Source: CAZSMK01 sp964608095 (GTDB lineage Bacteria; Sumerlaeota; Sumerlaeia; MWCT01; JAGHBZ01). From it: a stretch of 50,731 nt of DNA. Positions within the stretch are counted from its first letter, which is position 1, and each line of letters starts with the position of its first letter. The notes beneath the pieces are model-generated. The model was not told where the DNA came from and searched no databases. It saw only the letters and a program-made list of their open reading frames with translations. Made by a program: the position numbers and the translations under genes. Shown piece after piece: positions 7,907-17,050 of this stretch. The DNA lies in the NCBI GenBank assembly GCA_964608095.1, contig CAZSMK010000047.1, positions 1-50,731 of the forward strand, in the 5' to 3' direction.

Positions 7907-10012
7907 TTAAACTTCTAATGAGATACCTTTCTTATCGATACGATAATTTTTGCCTTGATATTTCAAATGATTAAGACATGCTCCTTCATCGAGCAGGGGA
8001 GCGACGCCCTTCCATAGCAATCCTTCTTCGAGTGTAGCTTCGACGCCGAACATCGATTCGATTATCATGGCGGGATACGCTCCGTTGGCAGCCACGACCC
8101 AGTCGCACATAAAAGGAAGATCATGCGAGCCTTTCCATGCGCCGCCTTCAAAGGAAGGAAACAGAGGTTCCGCCCAATGCGCCTGCCCTATGGGTCCCTG
8201 CTTTGTCACCGGGGCGATACGAAGCAACCAATTAAACGCCTCTTCCCTGTTGCCGGTTTTACAGAGACCATTAATCGCCTGGGCGGAAAAAGAAGCATAC
8301 GAGCCGGTCCATTGAAGGTCTATCCGGTTCGAGCGATGTGCATCATCGTCCCAGGGAGATAGACTTCTTATCCAATTTTCCGTCTGGTGGTGGTCGAAAA
8401 AGTTTTGCACCATCTCTTGTTTAACTCGTGGCGGTAAGTCATCTGCAATGCTTTCGAGTATAGACAAAAAATCATACACGTGCCGTACCTCGTTGTAAGA
8501 TCCGTCGGGTTGACGGCATCGCCAGTATCCTTTACCTTCTGCATAGAGGCTCATGACGTTGCGAAGGAGCGCGGATGCGTCTTCTTCGAGTTTTCTTGCA
8601 ATGTCGGGTTCTTTACGTAATTTTCTGAGCGCAGCCACCTGGCGAAGCGCAGCCACCCACATAGCGTTGAATGATGGGACTTCATGTGTATACGTACTCA
8701 CGCATTCAAAAAGGTTAATCACACTACCGCAATCGGCAAGACCATGGCCGTTAATGTCGTATTCATGCCAGGCAAGGGCGTGTTCCTGCAGGTGTTCAAT
8801 TATCGAGCGACCCTTAATCTGTTCATCCAACCACGAGAAATCGCCCGTGAATCGAAGATAAGTATACGCAAGCCTGACTATTGCAGTATCATTTACCGCA
8901 TACCAATTACCAAGACCCTTGCCCGTGACATAATCGGTAGCAAGATACTTCTTGATATCGGAAGCAAGCCAGACTTCTATGTGCTTGCGCATGACGTCAG
9001 GATCGAGCAGTGCATAAAAAGGTGCGGCAATCATCATGTCCCACAGAAATGTTGCCGTTGTCCAATAATTGGGGGAGAGTGTTACGAAAGCAGGACCGTA
9101 TGAGCTGATTGGATTGTCCCTGCGCAGCATCAAGCAGCCAAGTGTGGTCTGAAGGTACAGCATGAGCAAATCTCTGTTTTTTGTCACGAATGTAGGAAGA
9201 TGCCCTGAATAGAGATCATTATCGGGAATAAATACCTTTCTGATTTTTTCATTCCATCGGTTTAAGACACGTTCACATGCGTCATCGAAGTTATTGATAT
9301 GAGTCCAGAAGAGTTGACGGGCGGATTCAGCTGAACTTCCCAGTGCAATTACAAAATTAAGTACCCACTTCCCCTGTCCCGGCAGTTCCGGATTATACAA
9401 GAACGTTTTTCCTTCGACCTTATTCGGCGAAGGAGAGCTTCCCTGATACATAAACGCTTTTTCGGTGGATTCAAACAACATTGCGCCTGCTTCTTTATCA
9501 TAAGACCAGAGTTCTCTATGTTCATCCAGTACGGTAATAAAAGGTGCAATACCCGCCCATCCATCGATGGTGTATTTCAATCTTCCGGCAAGTTTTATAG
9601 CAACCTCGACTGTCCGTTTTTCCGGCGAGGGATTCATAATCGTAAGCTGAATAAGTGCGCCCGGCTGGTCAGGTAATGCACGCGTTATGGTCTCGACGTC
9701 AAATCCTTCGAAGCGTGTTCGTCTACGTACCTTGTCCGGATACCAGGTGTAGCCGATTTCCAAATCCTTGATGGCTGCACGATGACGGTTCAGATATAAA
9801 AATGCCGTTCCTTCGCCGTTTCCTGAAAAAGGTGGGAACATGAAATTATAAATACCCATAGGATCAGGTCCTGTCCGAAAGCAACCGAGATCGTTGAATA
9901 ACGGGGGATAATTGAAATGGTCACGCCAGTAATGCCACATCTCGCCTGTACCGAGATCATCGCAATGTAACGACGCTATCCAGCTTACTTGATCTTTTGA
10001 TGTGTTACTCAT
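7907..10012 (-). CDS. (alpha/alpha)6-barrel glycoside hydrolase, MGH1/GH63-like
   Basis: 701 residues, no signal peptide. A beta-sandwich N-terminal half (to about residue 260) leads into an (alpha/alpha)6 toroid, with the family marks YGPAFVTLSPNYWTTATFLWDMM, AVNDTAIVRLAYTYL, VPSFNAMWVAALRQ, RHVYDFLSIL and LQWTGSYASFSAQAINGL. These resemble mannosylglycerate-hydrolase-like (MGH1) and GH63-type exo-acting inverting glycosidases. Candidate acids are the Asp in LWDMM and Asp/Glu residues in the barrel, but I cannot assign the pair with certainty. It is encoded 26 bases after a beta-propeller gene and 33 bases before the URO-D gene, so all three are probably co-transcribed. The likely role is cytoplasmic cleavage of imported oligosaccharide; the sugar specificity is unknown. 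Confidence 0.75.
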   Translation of the reverse strand: MSNTSKDQVSWIASLHCDDLGTGEMWHYWRDHFNYPPLFNDLGCFRTGPDPMGIYNFMFPPFSGNGEGTAFLYLNRHRAAIKDLEIGYTWYPDKVRRRTRFEGFDVETITRALPDQPGALIQLTIMNPSPEKRTVEVAIKLAGRLKYTIDGWAGIAPFITVLDEHRELWSYDKEAGAMLFESTEKAFMYQGSSPSPNKVEGKTFLYNPELPGQGKWVLNFVIALGSSAESARQLFWTHINNFDDACERVLNRWNEKIRKVFIPDNDLYSGHLPTFVTKNRDLLMLYLQTTLGCLMLRRDNPISSYGPAFVTLSPNYWTTATFLWDMMIAAPFYALLDPDVMRKHIEVWLASDIKKYLATDYVTGKGLGNWYAVNDTAIVRLAYTYLRFTGDFSWLDEQIKGRSIIEHLQEHALAWHEYDINGHGLADCGSVINLFECVSTYTHEVPSFNAMWVAALRQVAALRKLRKEPDIARKLEEDASALLRNVMSLYAEGKGYWRCRQPDGSYNEVRHVYDFLSILESIADDLPPRVKQEMVQNFFDHHQTENWIRSLSPWDDDAHRSNRIDLQWTGSYASFSAQAINGLCKTGNREEAFNWLLRIAPVTKQGPIGQAHWAEPLFPSFEGGAWKGSHDLPFMCDWVVAANGAYPAMIIESMFGVEATLEEGLLWKGVAPLLDEGACLNHLKYQGKNYRIDKKGISLEV

Positions 10013-10038
10013 GTTCGTGTGTCCCTTGTACAGTCTCT

Positions 10039-11133
10039 CTAAATTTTATCTAAATATATTTTAAGGAAATGTGGATAATACACGTTACAATTGGTCAACA
10101 GATCTGATACCGACCGTGTATTGACAAGATATGTCAGGATCATTTCATCCTCATTAGATCGCAGGTGCGGATGCATTCGCATTGCATAAAAGAGGTGTGA
10201 ATCGACCGGTTTTGATTGCTCTTCACGGAAGATTAGTGCAGGAGCGCTCCACGGTCCTGTTATTGTCGGTGCGGTTGTGATAAAGAAGTCCGGTTTCCTC
10301 GGTCCATAGGTTGTTGCAAGGTAACGTTTCCGAGGCGCATCGTAAAACAGAGAAGACTCGGTTACCCCGGGTTTATAAAGAATAACCGGGTCTGTGAGGT
10401 TAACACTCCATGTATACGATTCTCCGCTGTTATTCAAATACTCGAATCTGCATCTATTGGCATTTCTGAATAATTCATCCACATGGACACGTGCTAACAC
10501 TGTAGACGTGTCTTTGAAAAAGTCCGCACCTTCGACAAACTTTATGCCTGTAAGGTAAAGGTAAGGGGATTCGAAAAGAGAGGCGGACGAATACCATAAA
10601 CGCCTGGATGGCTTATTAATCCGTTTCGCCTCGATCTGCCACTCAAGGGGATGACCTGACGTTTCTCTTACCCGCATGACCCAGCTATCGAGGATACAGA
10701 ACGATAAGGCTTCGCATTCGCCTTTTGCAGCGGTGACGCTATAGCCAAAAACAAAAAGCTCTCCGTCGATGCAGATACCTGTTCCGGGCCAGAACCAGTG
10801 AGCATGTTCTTCTTGAGGAAGAGAAAAAAAGTCGTGTGGTTCTCCTTGCTTATTGTTCAATACCCATTCGATATCTTCAGGGCTTAGTGATCCGGGGGGT
10901 TGTAGTGCCACGGTATTGCGTGGCATTGCATGGAACATCCGTTTCCCATTTTCCTGCCTCCCGATAAGTGTATCGCCAAACACCCATAGAACGCGTTGAT
11001 CGGGAAGGTGAATGGAAAGGGCGGCATCCGCGCCAAGATAGCCTGTTCGTCGCGGGGCAAACAAACCATTAAACTCTTCCGCAGGTTCTGTTATATGTCG
11101 TAAATCCCTTACTTCTTTCACCAGATTATCCAC
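10039..11133 (-). CDS. Beta-propeller glycosidase-like protein, paralogue 1 (cytoplasmic)
   Basis: 364 residues from a GTG start; a second in-frame GTG at 11121 has a better spaced AAAGGGTGG ribosome site and may be the true start. No signal peptide. The family marks are GYLGADAALSIHLPD, LWVFGDTLIG, HWFWPGTGICIDGELFVFG, YKPGVTESSLFYD and ITGPWSAP, ending with YYPHFLKIYL. The WxFGDT and GPWSxP repeats are those of five-bladed beta-propeller proteins related to DUF4185/DUF5005 and the GH43/GH32/GH130 fold. Some DUF4185 proteins are known D-arabinan-cleaving enzymes (GH183). One of four paralogues in this cluster, 16 bases after paralogue 2. The fold is confident; the reaction is not known. Confidence 0.7.
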   Translation of the reverse strand: MDNLVKEVRDLRHITEPAEEFNGLFAPRRTGYLGADAALSIHLPDQRVLWVFGDTLIGRQENGKRMFHAMPRNTVALQPPGSLSPEDIEWVLNNKQGEPHDFFSLPQEEHAHWFWPGTGICIDGELFVFGYSVTAAKGECEALSFCILDSWVMRVRETSGHPLEWQIEAKRINKPSRRLWYSSASLFESPYLYLTGIKFVEGADFFKDTSTVLARVHVDELFRNANRCRFEYLNNSGESYTWSVNLTDPVILYKPGVTESSLFYDAPRKRYLATTYGPRKPDFFITTAPTITGPWSAPALIFREEQSKPVDSHLFYAMRMHPHLRSNEDEMILTYLVNTRSVSDLLTNCNVYYPHFLKIYLDKI

Positions 11134-11149
11134 CCTTTATATTCTTCTC

Positions 11150-12313
11150 TTAATTATCCGAACTATCGAAACGAACACGGATAAAGCGAGGGTAATAAAT
11201 ATCCGTGACGCTGAATAGATGCCAGAAGTCGGTTGTGTTTACTACGTAACTCAAGACTAATTCATTCGATTCACAGGGGAGCATGGGATGTCCACGACTC
11301 GCGTACGCATGATAGTGCTCGTTCTTTTGTAAGTCCGGGATGTGGTAGATTTTTTGCGGTTCAGACCAGGGACCGGTGAGATTCTCTGCGCTGACAAGAT
11401 AATAGTCAGGCGAAAATGGCGCGATAACCGACGTTATATATCGTTTGAGGTTTTTATCATAGTAAAGGAAAGATTCAGTGGTTCCCGGTTTGAAGAGAGC
11501 CGTACAATTACCCGGCGTAGGCTGCCACTGGTCGCCTTGAGACCAGAATTGTATCGACTCCCCCGGCTCATGAGAATCGAGTTTTTTGATCGGCAAACGT
11601 GCAAGTATTGCCCTTCGCTCGAGAGGTTTATCATCCGGTCCGTCATCGTAACCGAGAAGGTAAACGTAATCACCTTCAGTTAGGCAGCCGGCAGTTATGT
11701 TGAAATGGTCGTCGCCATAGGGCAGATCAACCATGCTCATCCTCCACTCTTCAGGAGAGTCGAGCGGATTATGTATTCTAACAAGCACGCAACCTATACC
11801 CTTGAATTCTACTCCTCCCAGACCCTCGCCACTTCCAACCTTGAACATGAAAAGATATGTTTTTCCGTTTATGGTTATGCCGGTTCCGGGCCAGAACCAG
11901 TATGGTTCATGAAAGGAATCCGGATGAAAGAAGGCACCCGGAATACGATCGGTCAGGTCCCAATAGTACGTTATCGTTCCAGCTCCTTCGCCGCTTAATT
12001 TCTGAATAGCGATTGAATTGCGAATAATCGTACCTTTGCGTTCGCCGTCGCGAACGGTTCCAAGGATAGTATCGCCAAACACCCATAGTATCCGGTTTGG
12101 ACTGAGCTGTACCGACGCTCCTCCGTCAGCGCCGAGAAAGCCCCGCTTTTCCGGCATGAATATCGTGTCGTATACCGGGTCAACTTTAACGTCGAGAACG
12201 GGTAATGGAGAGGGTTTAAGAGCATCGATGCAAAAAGCGTATAAAGTGCTAAGAGTGAAGAGAAGAACAAAAAGGAGTTTTAGGAGCCTTTTATTTATGT
12301 GTTGTTTTTCCAT
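11150..12313 (-). CDS. Beta-propeller glycosidase-like protein, paralogue 2 (exported)
   Basis: 387 residues from the ATG at 12313 (12319 is equally possible). The N-terminus MEKQHINKRLLKLLFVLLFT and the following hydrophobic stretch form a signal peptide. The reading frame stays open up to a GTG at 12385, but that GTG lies inside a palindrome and the extra residues precede the signal peptide, so it was not used. The body matches paralogue 1: GFLGADGGASVQLSPNR, LWVFGDTILGT, YWFWPGTGITING, FKPGTTESFLYYD, LTGPWSEP and YYPRFIRVRFD. It probably acts on glycan outside the cytoplasm, with paralogue 1 as its cytoplasmic counterpart. No lipobox is present (AFC lacks a small residue before Cys). No strong ribosome site is visible. 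Confidence 0.7.
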   Translation of the reverse strand: MEKQHINKRLLKLLFVLLFTLSTLYAFCIDALKPSPLPVLDVKVDPVYDTIFMPEKRGFLGADGGASVQLSPNRILWVFGDTILGTVRDGERKGTIIRNSIAIQKLSGEGAGTITYYWDLTDRIPGAFFHPDSFHEPYWFWPGTGITINGKTYLFMFKVGSGEGLGGVEFKGIGCVLVRIHNPLDSPEEWRMSMVDLPYGDDHFNITAGCLTEGDYVYLLGYDDGPDDKPLERRAILARLPIKKLDSHEPGESIQFWSQGDQWQPTPGNCTALFKPGTTESFLYYDKNLKRYITSVIAPFSPDYYLVSAENLTGPWSEPQKIYHIPDLQKNEHYHAYASRGHPMLPCESNELVLSYVVNTTDFWHLFSVTDIYYPRFIRVRFDSSDN

Positions 12314-12374
12314 GATCATTTTCACATTAAAAAAAAGAGAAACGCGATAACGCAAAGTCGATACAGCTGCTAAC

Positions 12375-12386
12375 TGTGTATACACA
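12375..12386. promoter_or_regulatory. 12-bp perfect palindrome, possible operator ahead of paralogue 2
   Basis: TGTGTATACACA reads the same on both strands. It lies in the 130-base gap between lnt and paralogue 2. Upstream on the minus strand, a TTGACG and TAGCAT pair 18 bases apart could form an internal promoter, placing the palindrome just after the -10. A related palindrome, GTGTATATACAC, occurs at 31189-31200. GntR-type regulators bind sites of this general kind, and one is encoded in this cluster. Confidence 0.4.
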
Positions 12387-12443
12387 CCGATGCTATCATC
12401 TCACATTCAATAACGTCAATTGCAATCATCGACCATATAAGCT

Positions 12444-14237
12444 TTATCTTCGGCGACTTTTCCCATCTCGCTTTTTGGCCTTTTTTATTCCCCCTACCTT
12501 TTCTTCCTTCCGTTGCGATGAGTACTTTTTTCCACATCCATACAGAATCAACGCAAGATATATAGGGGTAAGAATCCACGGGTGAAGTATATCGCCATAT
12601 CGGTTATAGAAGGTGCGCCCTTTTCGCGGATAAAGCATGCCCCTCAGAAATGTCTTTTTCATTGTTTGCGTCTGCTCCGTAATCACACCCCTGGCGTCAA
12701 TCAATGCCGAAATGCCCGAATTTGTCGCGCGGGCAACCGGTTTGCGGTTTTCTATCGCACGCGCCACCCCCACTCCCAGATGTTGAAACGGTTGCTGAAT
12801 GATACCGTACCATCGATCGTTTGTGAGATTAGCAATATAGTGACATTCTTGAGAGCAAAGATTCCTGACAAAATTCGCAAACAAAACTTCATAACAGATA
12901 AGGGGCGCTATACCACCACCAGGGCCATCGAGCACTAACGCTCTTTCACCTCGCAGAATTGAACGCGATTCCGGCAACCATTTGCGGAGAAAGGGAAAAG
13001 CCTTTTCAAGTGGCAGATATTCGCTGAATGGCATCAGGATGTTTTTTCGATAACTATCAACCACTTTTCCGACAGGTTCGATTAAGGATACCGTACTATA
13101 ATAACGTAACTTCCCTGTTTCAGGCATCCTCGTAAATTCAATGTCCTGAACAAGGAGAGTCACGGAAGTGGCCCGTTGCATTTCCATAATAGTCCGGATA
13201 TACACGGGATTGAACTCGGGTGTGCGGCTTGAAAATGGCCCTGCGCCTTCAGGCCAGATAAGTAAATCAAGGTGCTGAGGTTTTTGGTTTATTGCTTCCA
13301 GTGAAAGGCGCCGCAGATCCGATGCCACCCGTCTCTGTACTTCTACATCCGTGTTCTTTATCTTCAGCGGCGCCACGGGTTGAATCAATGCTATATCCAG
13401 TGAGGGCGCAGATGGCTCAGGTTCGTAACGCGTGAAGCACCATAATCCATACGTAATGTGGAAGGCGATGATGACGAGGACAATTCCTATTCCGGTGAGA
13501 GTCAACTCCTTCTTCTTCGAACGAATCGATGTTATTGTTATGTATAGACCGGTACTAACAAGCACTATAAGAAAGGAGACGCCATGCATGCCGATTAAAT
13601 CAGCGGGTTGGAGCATGAATGGCTTAAACGAAAAACTGAGCGATAACACGATAGACATCGGCAACAGCATCCAATACTCGATCACCGTATACAGCCCCGG
13701 GACTATCAGCGCAAGTGACCACTTAAAACGGTTTCGAATCCACCCTGCAAGGGGCAGGAATAGGGCGTGTTGGAGTCCGATGGCGAGTGTGAATGCAAGA
13801 AATAGTACCATGGCTATCGGTATGCTGAACTCGAAAAAAACTACCATTGCCTGCCATAACCAGGCATAAATTCCCGCCCCGATAAGGATTCCTGTCCATG
13901 CGCCCATGCCTGCAAGCGCCCATAGACGCCGTTCTCTCTCGAGTATGAAAAAATAAGGTAAAATCGCAAACCATATAACATAGGAAAACCTTACGGATGG
14001 TTCTGCAACGAGAAACATACATACTATTGCATAGCAAAGAGGAAGTGTGGGATTTATTCGCCTGCTAATTCCCAGTACCACAAGAAGTATCAATAGGGGA
14101 AGTACAAACCAGACTATACTGATTTTATTCGCAACAATGGAAATAAAGAGGAAGTGATAAATTGTAACCAGAAACCCTGCGATAAATGTCCCACGGTCAT
14201 GTGGTCTATTATCTGATTTCACCTTTTCTTGTACCAT
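12444..14237 (-). CDS. lnt: Apolipoprotein N-acyltransferase
   Basis: 597 residues. About eight membrane spans fill residues 18-265, followed by a periplasmic nitrilase-like domain (280-530) and a last span. All catalytic positions are present: Glu330 in WPEGAG, Lys398 and Glu406 in YRKNILMPFSEYLP, and Cys448/Glu450 in PLICYE. NLTNDRWYG also matches the family. Lnt adds the third acyl chain to lipoproteins at the outer face of the inner membrane, which indicates a diderm cell. The C-terminal tail is unusually basic (KKAKKRDGKSRRR). It is a housekeeping-type enzyme placed between two pairs of beta-propeller genes, 3 bases after paralogue 3, so it is expressed with the sugar genes. None of the neighbours has a clear lipobox. 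Confidence 0.92.
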   Translation of the reverse strand: MVQEKVKSDNRPHDRGTFIAGFLVTIYHFLFISIVANKISIVWFVLPLLILLVVLGISRRINPTLPLCYAIVCMFLVAEPSVRFSYVIWFAILPYFFILERERRLWALAGMGAWTGILIGAGIYAWLWQAMVVFFEFSIPIAMVLFLAFTLAIGLQHALFLPLAGWIRNRFKWSLALIVPGLYTVIEYWMLLPMSIVLSLSFSFKPFMLQPADLIGMHGVSFLIVLVSTGLYITITSIRSKKKELTLTGIGIVLVIIAFHITYGLWCFTRYEPEPSAPSLDIALIQPVAPLKIKNTDVEVQRRVASDLRRLSLEAINQKPQHLDLLIWPEGAGPFSSRTPEFNPVYIRTIMEMQRATSVTLLVQDIEFTRMPETGKLRYYSTVSLIEPVGKVVDSYRKNILMPFSEYLPLEKAFPFLRKWLPESRSILRGERALVLDGPGGGIAPLICYEVLFANFVRNLCSQECHYIANLTNDRWYGIIQQPFQHLGVGVARAIENRKPVARATNSGISALIDARGVITEQTQTMKKTFLRGMLYPRKGRTFYNRYGDILHPWILTPIYLALILYGCGKKYSSQRKEEKVGGIKKAKKRDGKSRRR

Positions 14238-14240
14238 AAA

Positions 14241-15317
14241 TCAAGCCAGTGTAACTTCTACAAGGTGTGGAAAATATTCTTCAAACTCAATATATGTGAT
14301 GTAGAGTATCCTGCCGTTCTCTGCGGATAATTCCGGATGTTCCTTTCCGGCATATATCAGGTGTTCATAAGGTATGGTGTACTCGAGCCGAGGGGGCACC
14401 ACTGTCCACAGAACCGAAGGTTCGCTCCATGGTCCCCATGGTTCAGGTGCAGTACGACCGACGATTTTACCTGTAAGGTCAAGCGAGTGGACAGCAAGGT
14501 AAGATTTAAGATACGGATTCCAGCTCACAGACATTTCATTAGGCATATCCTGCATCATGGAGATTGCTTGATGCGGGTCTGATCCCCATTTCGCCCGGTC
14601 GGATATCAGGTATTCATATTTGTCACGCTGTTCGATATTGTCTTCGTTCACTCGTGCAAGATAGCATCTTTGTATTCCCGCATCGTCCTTAAGCACTCCG
14701 TATACGTAAAACATTTTTTCGTCGGAAACTTCAAGAACTGACGAACCGAATTGGGGAAGGTCGGCTTTCCACCACAAGGTTGAATTACCGTAAGGAATTC
14801 GGTGGAACATCAGATTTCGCCTGTCTCCCACTGCCAATCCCGCCCCAACAAGTTCAAAGTTTACGGGCATCGGTCCTTCCGCACACATACGAACGGTAAG
14901 GTAAAAGAGGTAGATTTTTTTCTTTACAGCACACCCATGGAGACACCACACGCGAATTTCATCGGGATGTTCATGAGGCTCCCTTGGAACGAGTTGTTTC
15001 AAATTACCAACGTCGTCCCGGATATAATCGTAATGCTTCAAGCCGTTTCTACCCGTGGATTCTCGTAATATCAGTCCTGTATTAGTATAAAGTTTTTCGA
15101 TTGATCCATGTCCCGACATGTCTCCGGGTCCCACTCGCGTTCCATTCGGAAACCAGAGACTCTCGCCGGGTACACGCTCTCCGACGAGAGTGTCGCCGAA
15201 AAACCATAATGACTCACCATTTAAGGGTATGGAGTAGGCTCCATCCTGACCGACTATGCGGTGGTGGTTATCCGTGAATTGAAGACCTAAATCCCGCACT
15301 GCTTTTACTTCGAGCAT
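14241..15317 (-). CDS. Beta-propeller glycosidase-like protein, paralogue 3 (cytoplasmic)
   Basis: 358 residues without a signal peptide, preceded by a GAGGAGG ribosome site. It shares RIVGQDGAYSIPLNGESLWF, FGDTLVGE, GPWSEP and a terminal EYFPHLVEVTL with the other three paralogues. It is the most divergent: the FWPGTG motif is replaced by VWCLHGCAVKKKIYLFYL and the FKPGTTES blade by MSVSWNPYLKSYLAVH. Such changes at putative active-site blades suggest another sugar specificity or loss of activity. It ends 3 bases before lnt and starts 41 bases after paralogue 4. Assignment to the five-bladed propeller group (DUF4185/DUF5005-like) rests on these motifs; the function is unproven. Confidence 0.65.
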   Translation of the reverse strand: MLEVKAVRDLGLQFTDNHHRIVGQDGAYSIPLNGESLWFFGDTLVGERVPGESLWFPNGTRVGPGDMSGHGSIEKLYTNTGLILRESTGRNGLKHYDYIRDDVGNLKQLVPREPHEHPDEIRVWCLHGCAVKKKIYLFYLTVRMCAEGPMPVNFELVGAGLAVGDRRNLMFHRIPYGNSTLWWKADLPQFGSSVLEVSDEKMFYVYGVLKDDAGIQRCYLARVNEDNIEQRDKYEYLISDRAKWGSDPHQAISMMQDMPNEMSVSWNPYLKSYLAVHSLDLTGKIVGRTAPEPWGPWSEPSVLWTVVPPRLEYTIPYEHLIYAGKEHPELSAENGRILYITYIEFEEYFPHLVEVTLA

Positions 15318-15358
15318 TCTCGATTGCCTCCTCTCGTGCCTTGAAAAGGAGAACCCCG

Positions 15359-17050
15359 CTAATAATAGTACCAGCCAGTTACCCCCGTCGGTTGTTCTTC
15401 GTTCAACTCCAGCTGGACTCGAATAAACCGAGGATGGTAGATTCCGAGTCCCTCTTCGGTAAACAGTGGATCGATTGATCCAAAACTGTTCGTGGCGTAG
15501 GTTATTATTAATTCTCCGGGCTTGGTGGAAAGTTCCGGATGCGGGCGAACTGCATACGAAATAATATCGAACGAGACCGTCTCATGTTCAGGGATTTCAT
15601 AAATACATACCGGCTCACTCCAGGGCCCTGTTAGCTCCTTCGCAGTGGTCAGATATATCGTAGGGGTAAACGCATTATAAGTGGTGACAAAATATTGGTC
15701 CCATGATGGTTCATAATGGATATCCGTCTCAGTGTTGGAGGGCGAGAAAAGAGGCGCTAAATATGCAGGGGTGTTACTCCATTCCGCTCCGTTTGCTCCC
15801 TGAACCCAGTATTCAAAGACCTCGCTCAATCCGCCGGCGAGAAGATCTGCAGTGGCTGCTCGTGCAAGAACCATAGTGCCGGCTCCATCGTAGCCCATCA
15901 TGTATAAATAAGGCTCTTCCACAATGACGGCTGAATGAAAACCCATCACACTGTTGTTGATACCCAGATCATACGCGTTTTGAATCCATTCGTCCGGTGG
16001 GTCATGAGGATTAGGGACTCTTATGAGGGTTGCGTTTTCCAGTCCGAACCCTAAAAAGCCACCCGGTGTTACAGAATAACAGAAAATGAACAACTCAGTA
16101 CCTATCATGGTACCCATGGTAGACCAGTAAAAATCACCTTCAGTTCCCGCTTGATGCGGAAAAAAGGACGTGTTGGCAGGACCCCAGAAAAACTCTATGC
16201 TTACAGGCGGAGATGAACTCATATCCTGTATGCCGATGCTGCTGTTTATAAAGGCAGCGCCTGTATCGCGTTTATTGTTCGTCACGGTGCCGATAAAAGT
16301 GTCGCCGAAAAGCCACAGGTTTTTGTCTGGGGATAGCGGAATCGAGTGCGCTACGTCTGAACCGATCCATCCAACCGGTTGAGGCGTCAACATTTCAGCA
16401 TACACGGGATCTATTTCCACCGATACCACTTTAACCGGATAATCCGGAGGAATGCACGGCGCTCCTTCTCCATAAAAACGAATCTCGCTGAGCCCGTAAT
16501 AGTCGGAGCCGTAATTGCCGTTTATCTCGGTAGCCGTAATCAATACATACCTTGCTTCTACCCCGCCAAAATACATCTCGTCATCATGCGCGTAGTCGGG
16601 AGTTCCCGGTGCAATCGTTAATTCAGTTTGTGTTAGCAAGTGCCATTCGCTCCCATCAGTGGAGTAATGGATGGAAACATTACGTAATCCGCGGTCGGTC
16701 AGATTCTCCTGGTTATGATTCCAGATCCACATTTTCTCCAGCGTGTACAATTTGTTGAATGAGTAGAGAAGCCATGCGGCTCCTGCAATACCGGCGGGAT
16801 TATTCTCACTGCTACCCCCGCCACCTGACACCGATAACCACATGGTGTGACCATACGGGTGATTATCGTGGAGATCTCCGGTTAGGCCCGAGCCATCGAT
16901 GGTAAGAAACGCATCGGTCAGGGAGGGATAAAACTCGCTTGACGCTTGAGCTGTTATGGAATTTGACGTAATTGGTTCACTTAACGAACTATTGTATATT
17001 ATGCTAAACACTATTGCCAAAATGGATGATATGTATAAACTTTTGTTCAT
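15359..17050 (-). CDS. Exported F5/8C-domain plus beta-propeller protein, paralogue 4
   Basis: 563 residues. The ATG at 17050 overlaps the stop of the upstream permease (ATGA) and has an AACAGGAAC ribosome site, so this start is preferred over a longer open frame reaching 17161. MNKSLYISSILAIVFSIIY is a signal peptide. Residues about 22-195 form an F5/8 type C (discoidin-like) carbohydrate-binding domain, with ITAQASSEFYPS, AAWLLYSFNKLYTLEKMWIW, NVSIHYSTDGSEWHLL and YGLSEIRFYGEG. The rest is the propeller: WIGSDVAHSIPLSPDKNLWL, FGDTFIGTV, FSPSNTETDIHYEPSW, LTGPWSEP and YHPRFIRVQL. The binding domain suggests it docks on insoluble or surface glycan. Direct coupling to the ABC importer genes supports a role in supplying the importer's substrate. 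Confidence 0.78.
   Translation of the reverse strand: MNKSLYISSILAIVFSIIYNSSLSEPITSNSITAQASSEFYPSLTDAFLTIDGSGLTGDLHDNHPYGHTMWLSVSGGGGSSENNPAGIAGAAWLLYSFNKLYTLEKMWIWNHNQENLTDRGLRNVSIHYSTDGSEWHLLTQTELTIAPGTPDYAHDDEMYFGGVEARYVLITATEINGNYGSDYYGLSEIRFYGEGAPCIPPDYPVKVVSVEIDPVYAEMLTPQPVGWIGSDVAHSIPLSPDKNLWLFGDTFIGTVTNNKRDTGAAFINSSIGIQDMSSSPPVSIEFFWGPANTSFFPHQAGTEGDFYWSTMGTMIGTELFIFCYSVTPGGFLGFGLENATLIRVPNPHDPPDEWIQNAYDLGINNSVMGFHSAVIVEEPYLYMMGYDGAGTMVLARAATADLLAGGLSEVFEYWVQGANGAEWSNTPAYLAPLFSPSNTETDIHYEPSWDQYFVTTYNAFTPTIYLTTAKELTGPWSEPVCIYEIPEHETVSFDIISYAVRPHPELSTKPGELIITYATNSFGSIDPLFTEEGLGIYHPRFIRVQLELNEEQPTGVTGWYYY

Noticed and set aside
12314..12385. Upstream GTG start for beta-propeller paralogue 2
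   Set aside because: The GTG is part of a palindrome and the extra 24 residues would come before a good signal peptide.
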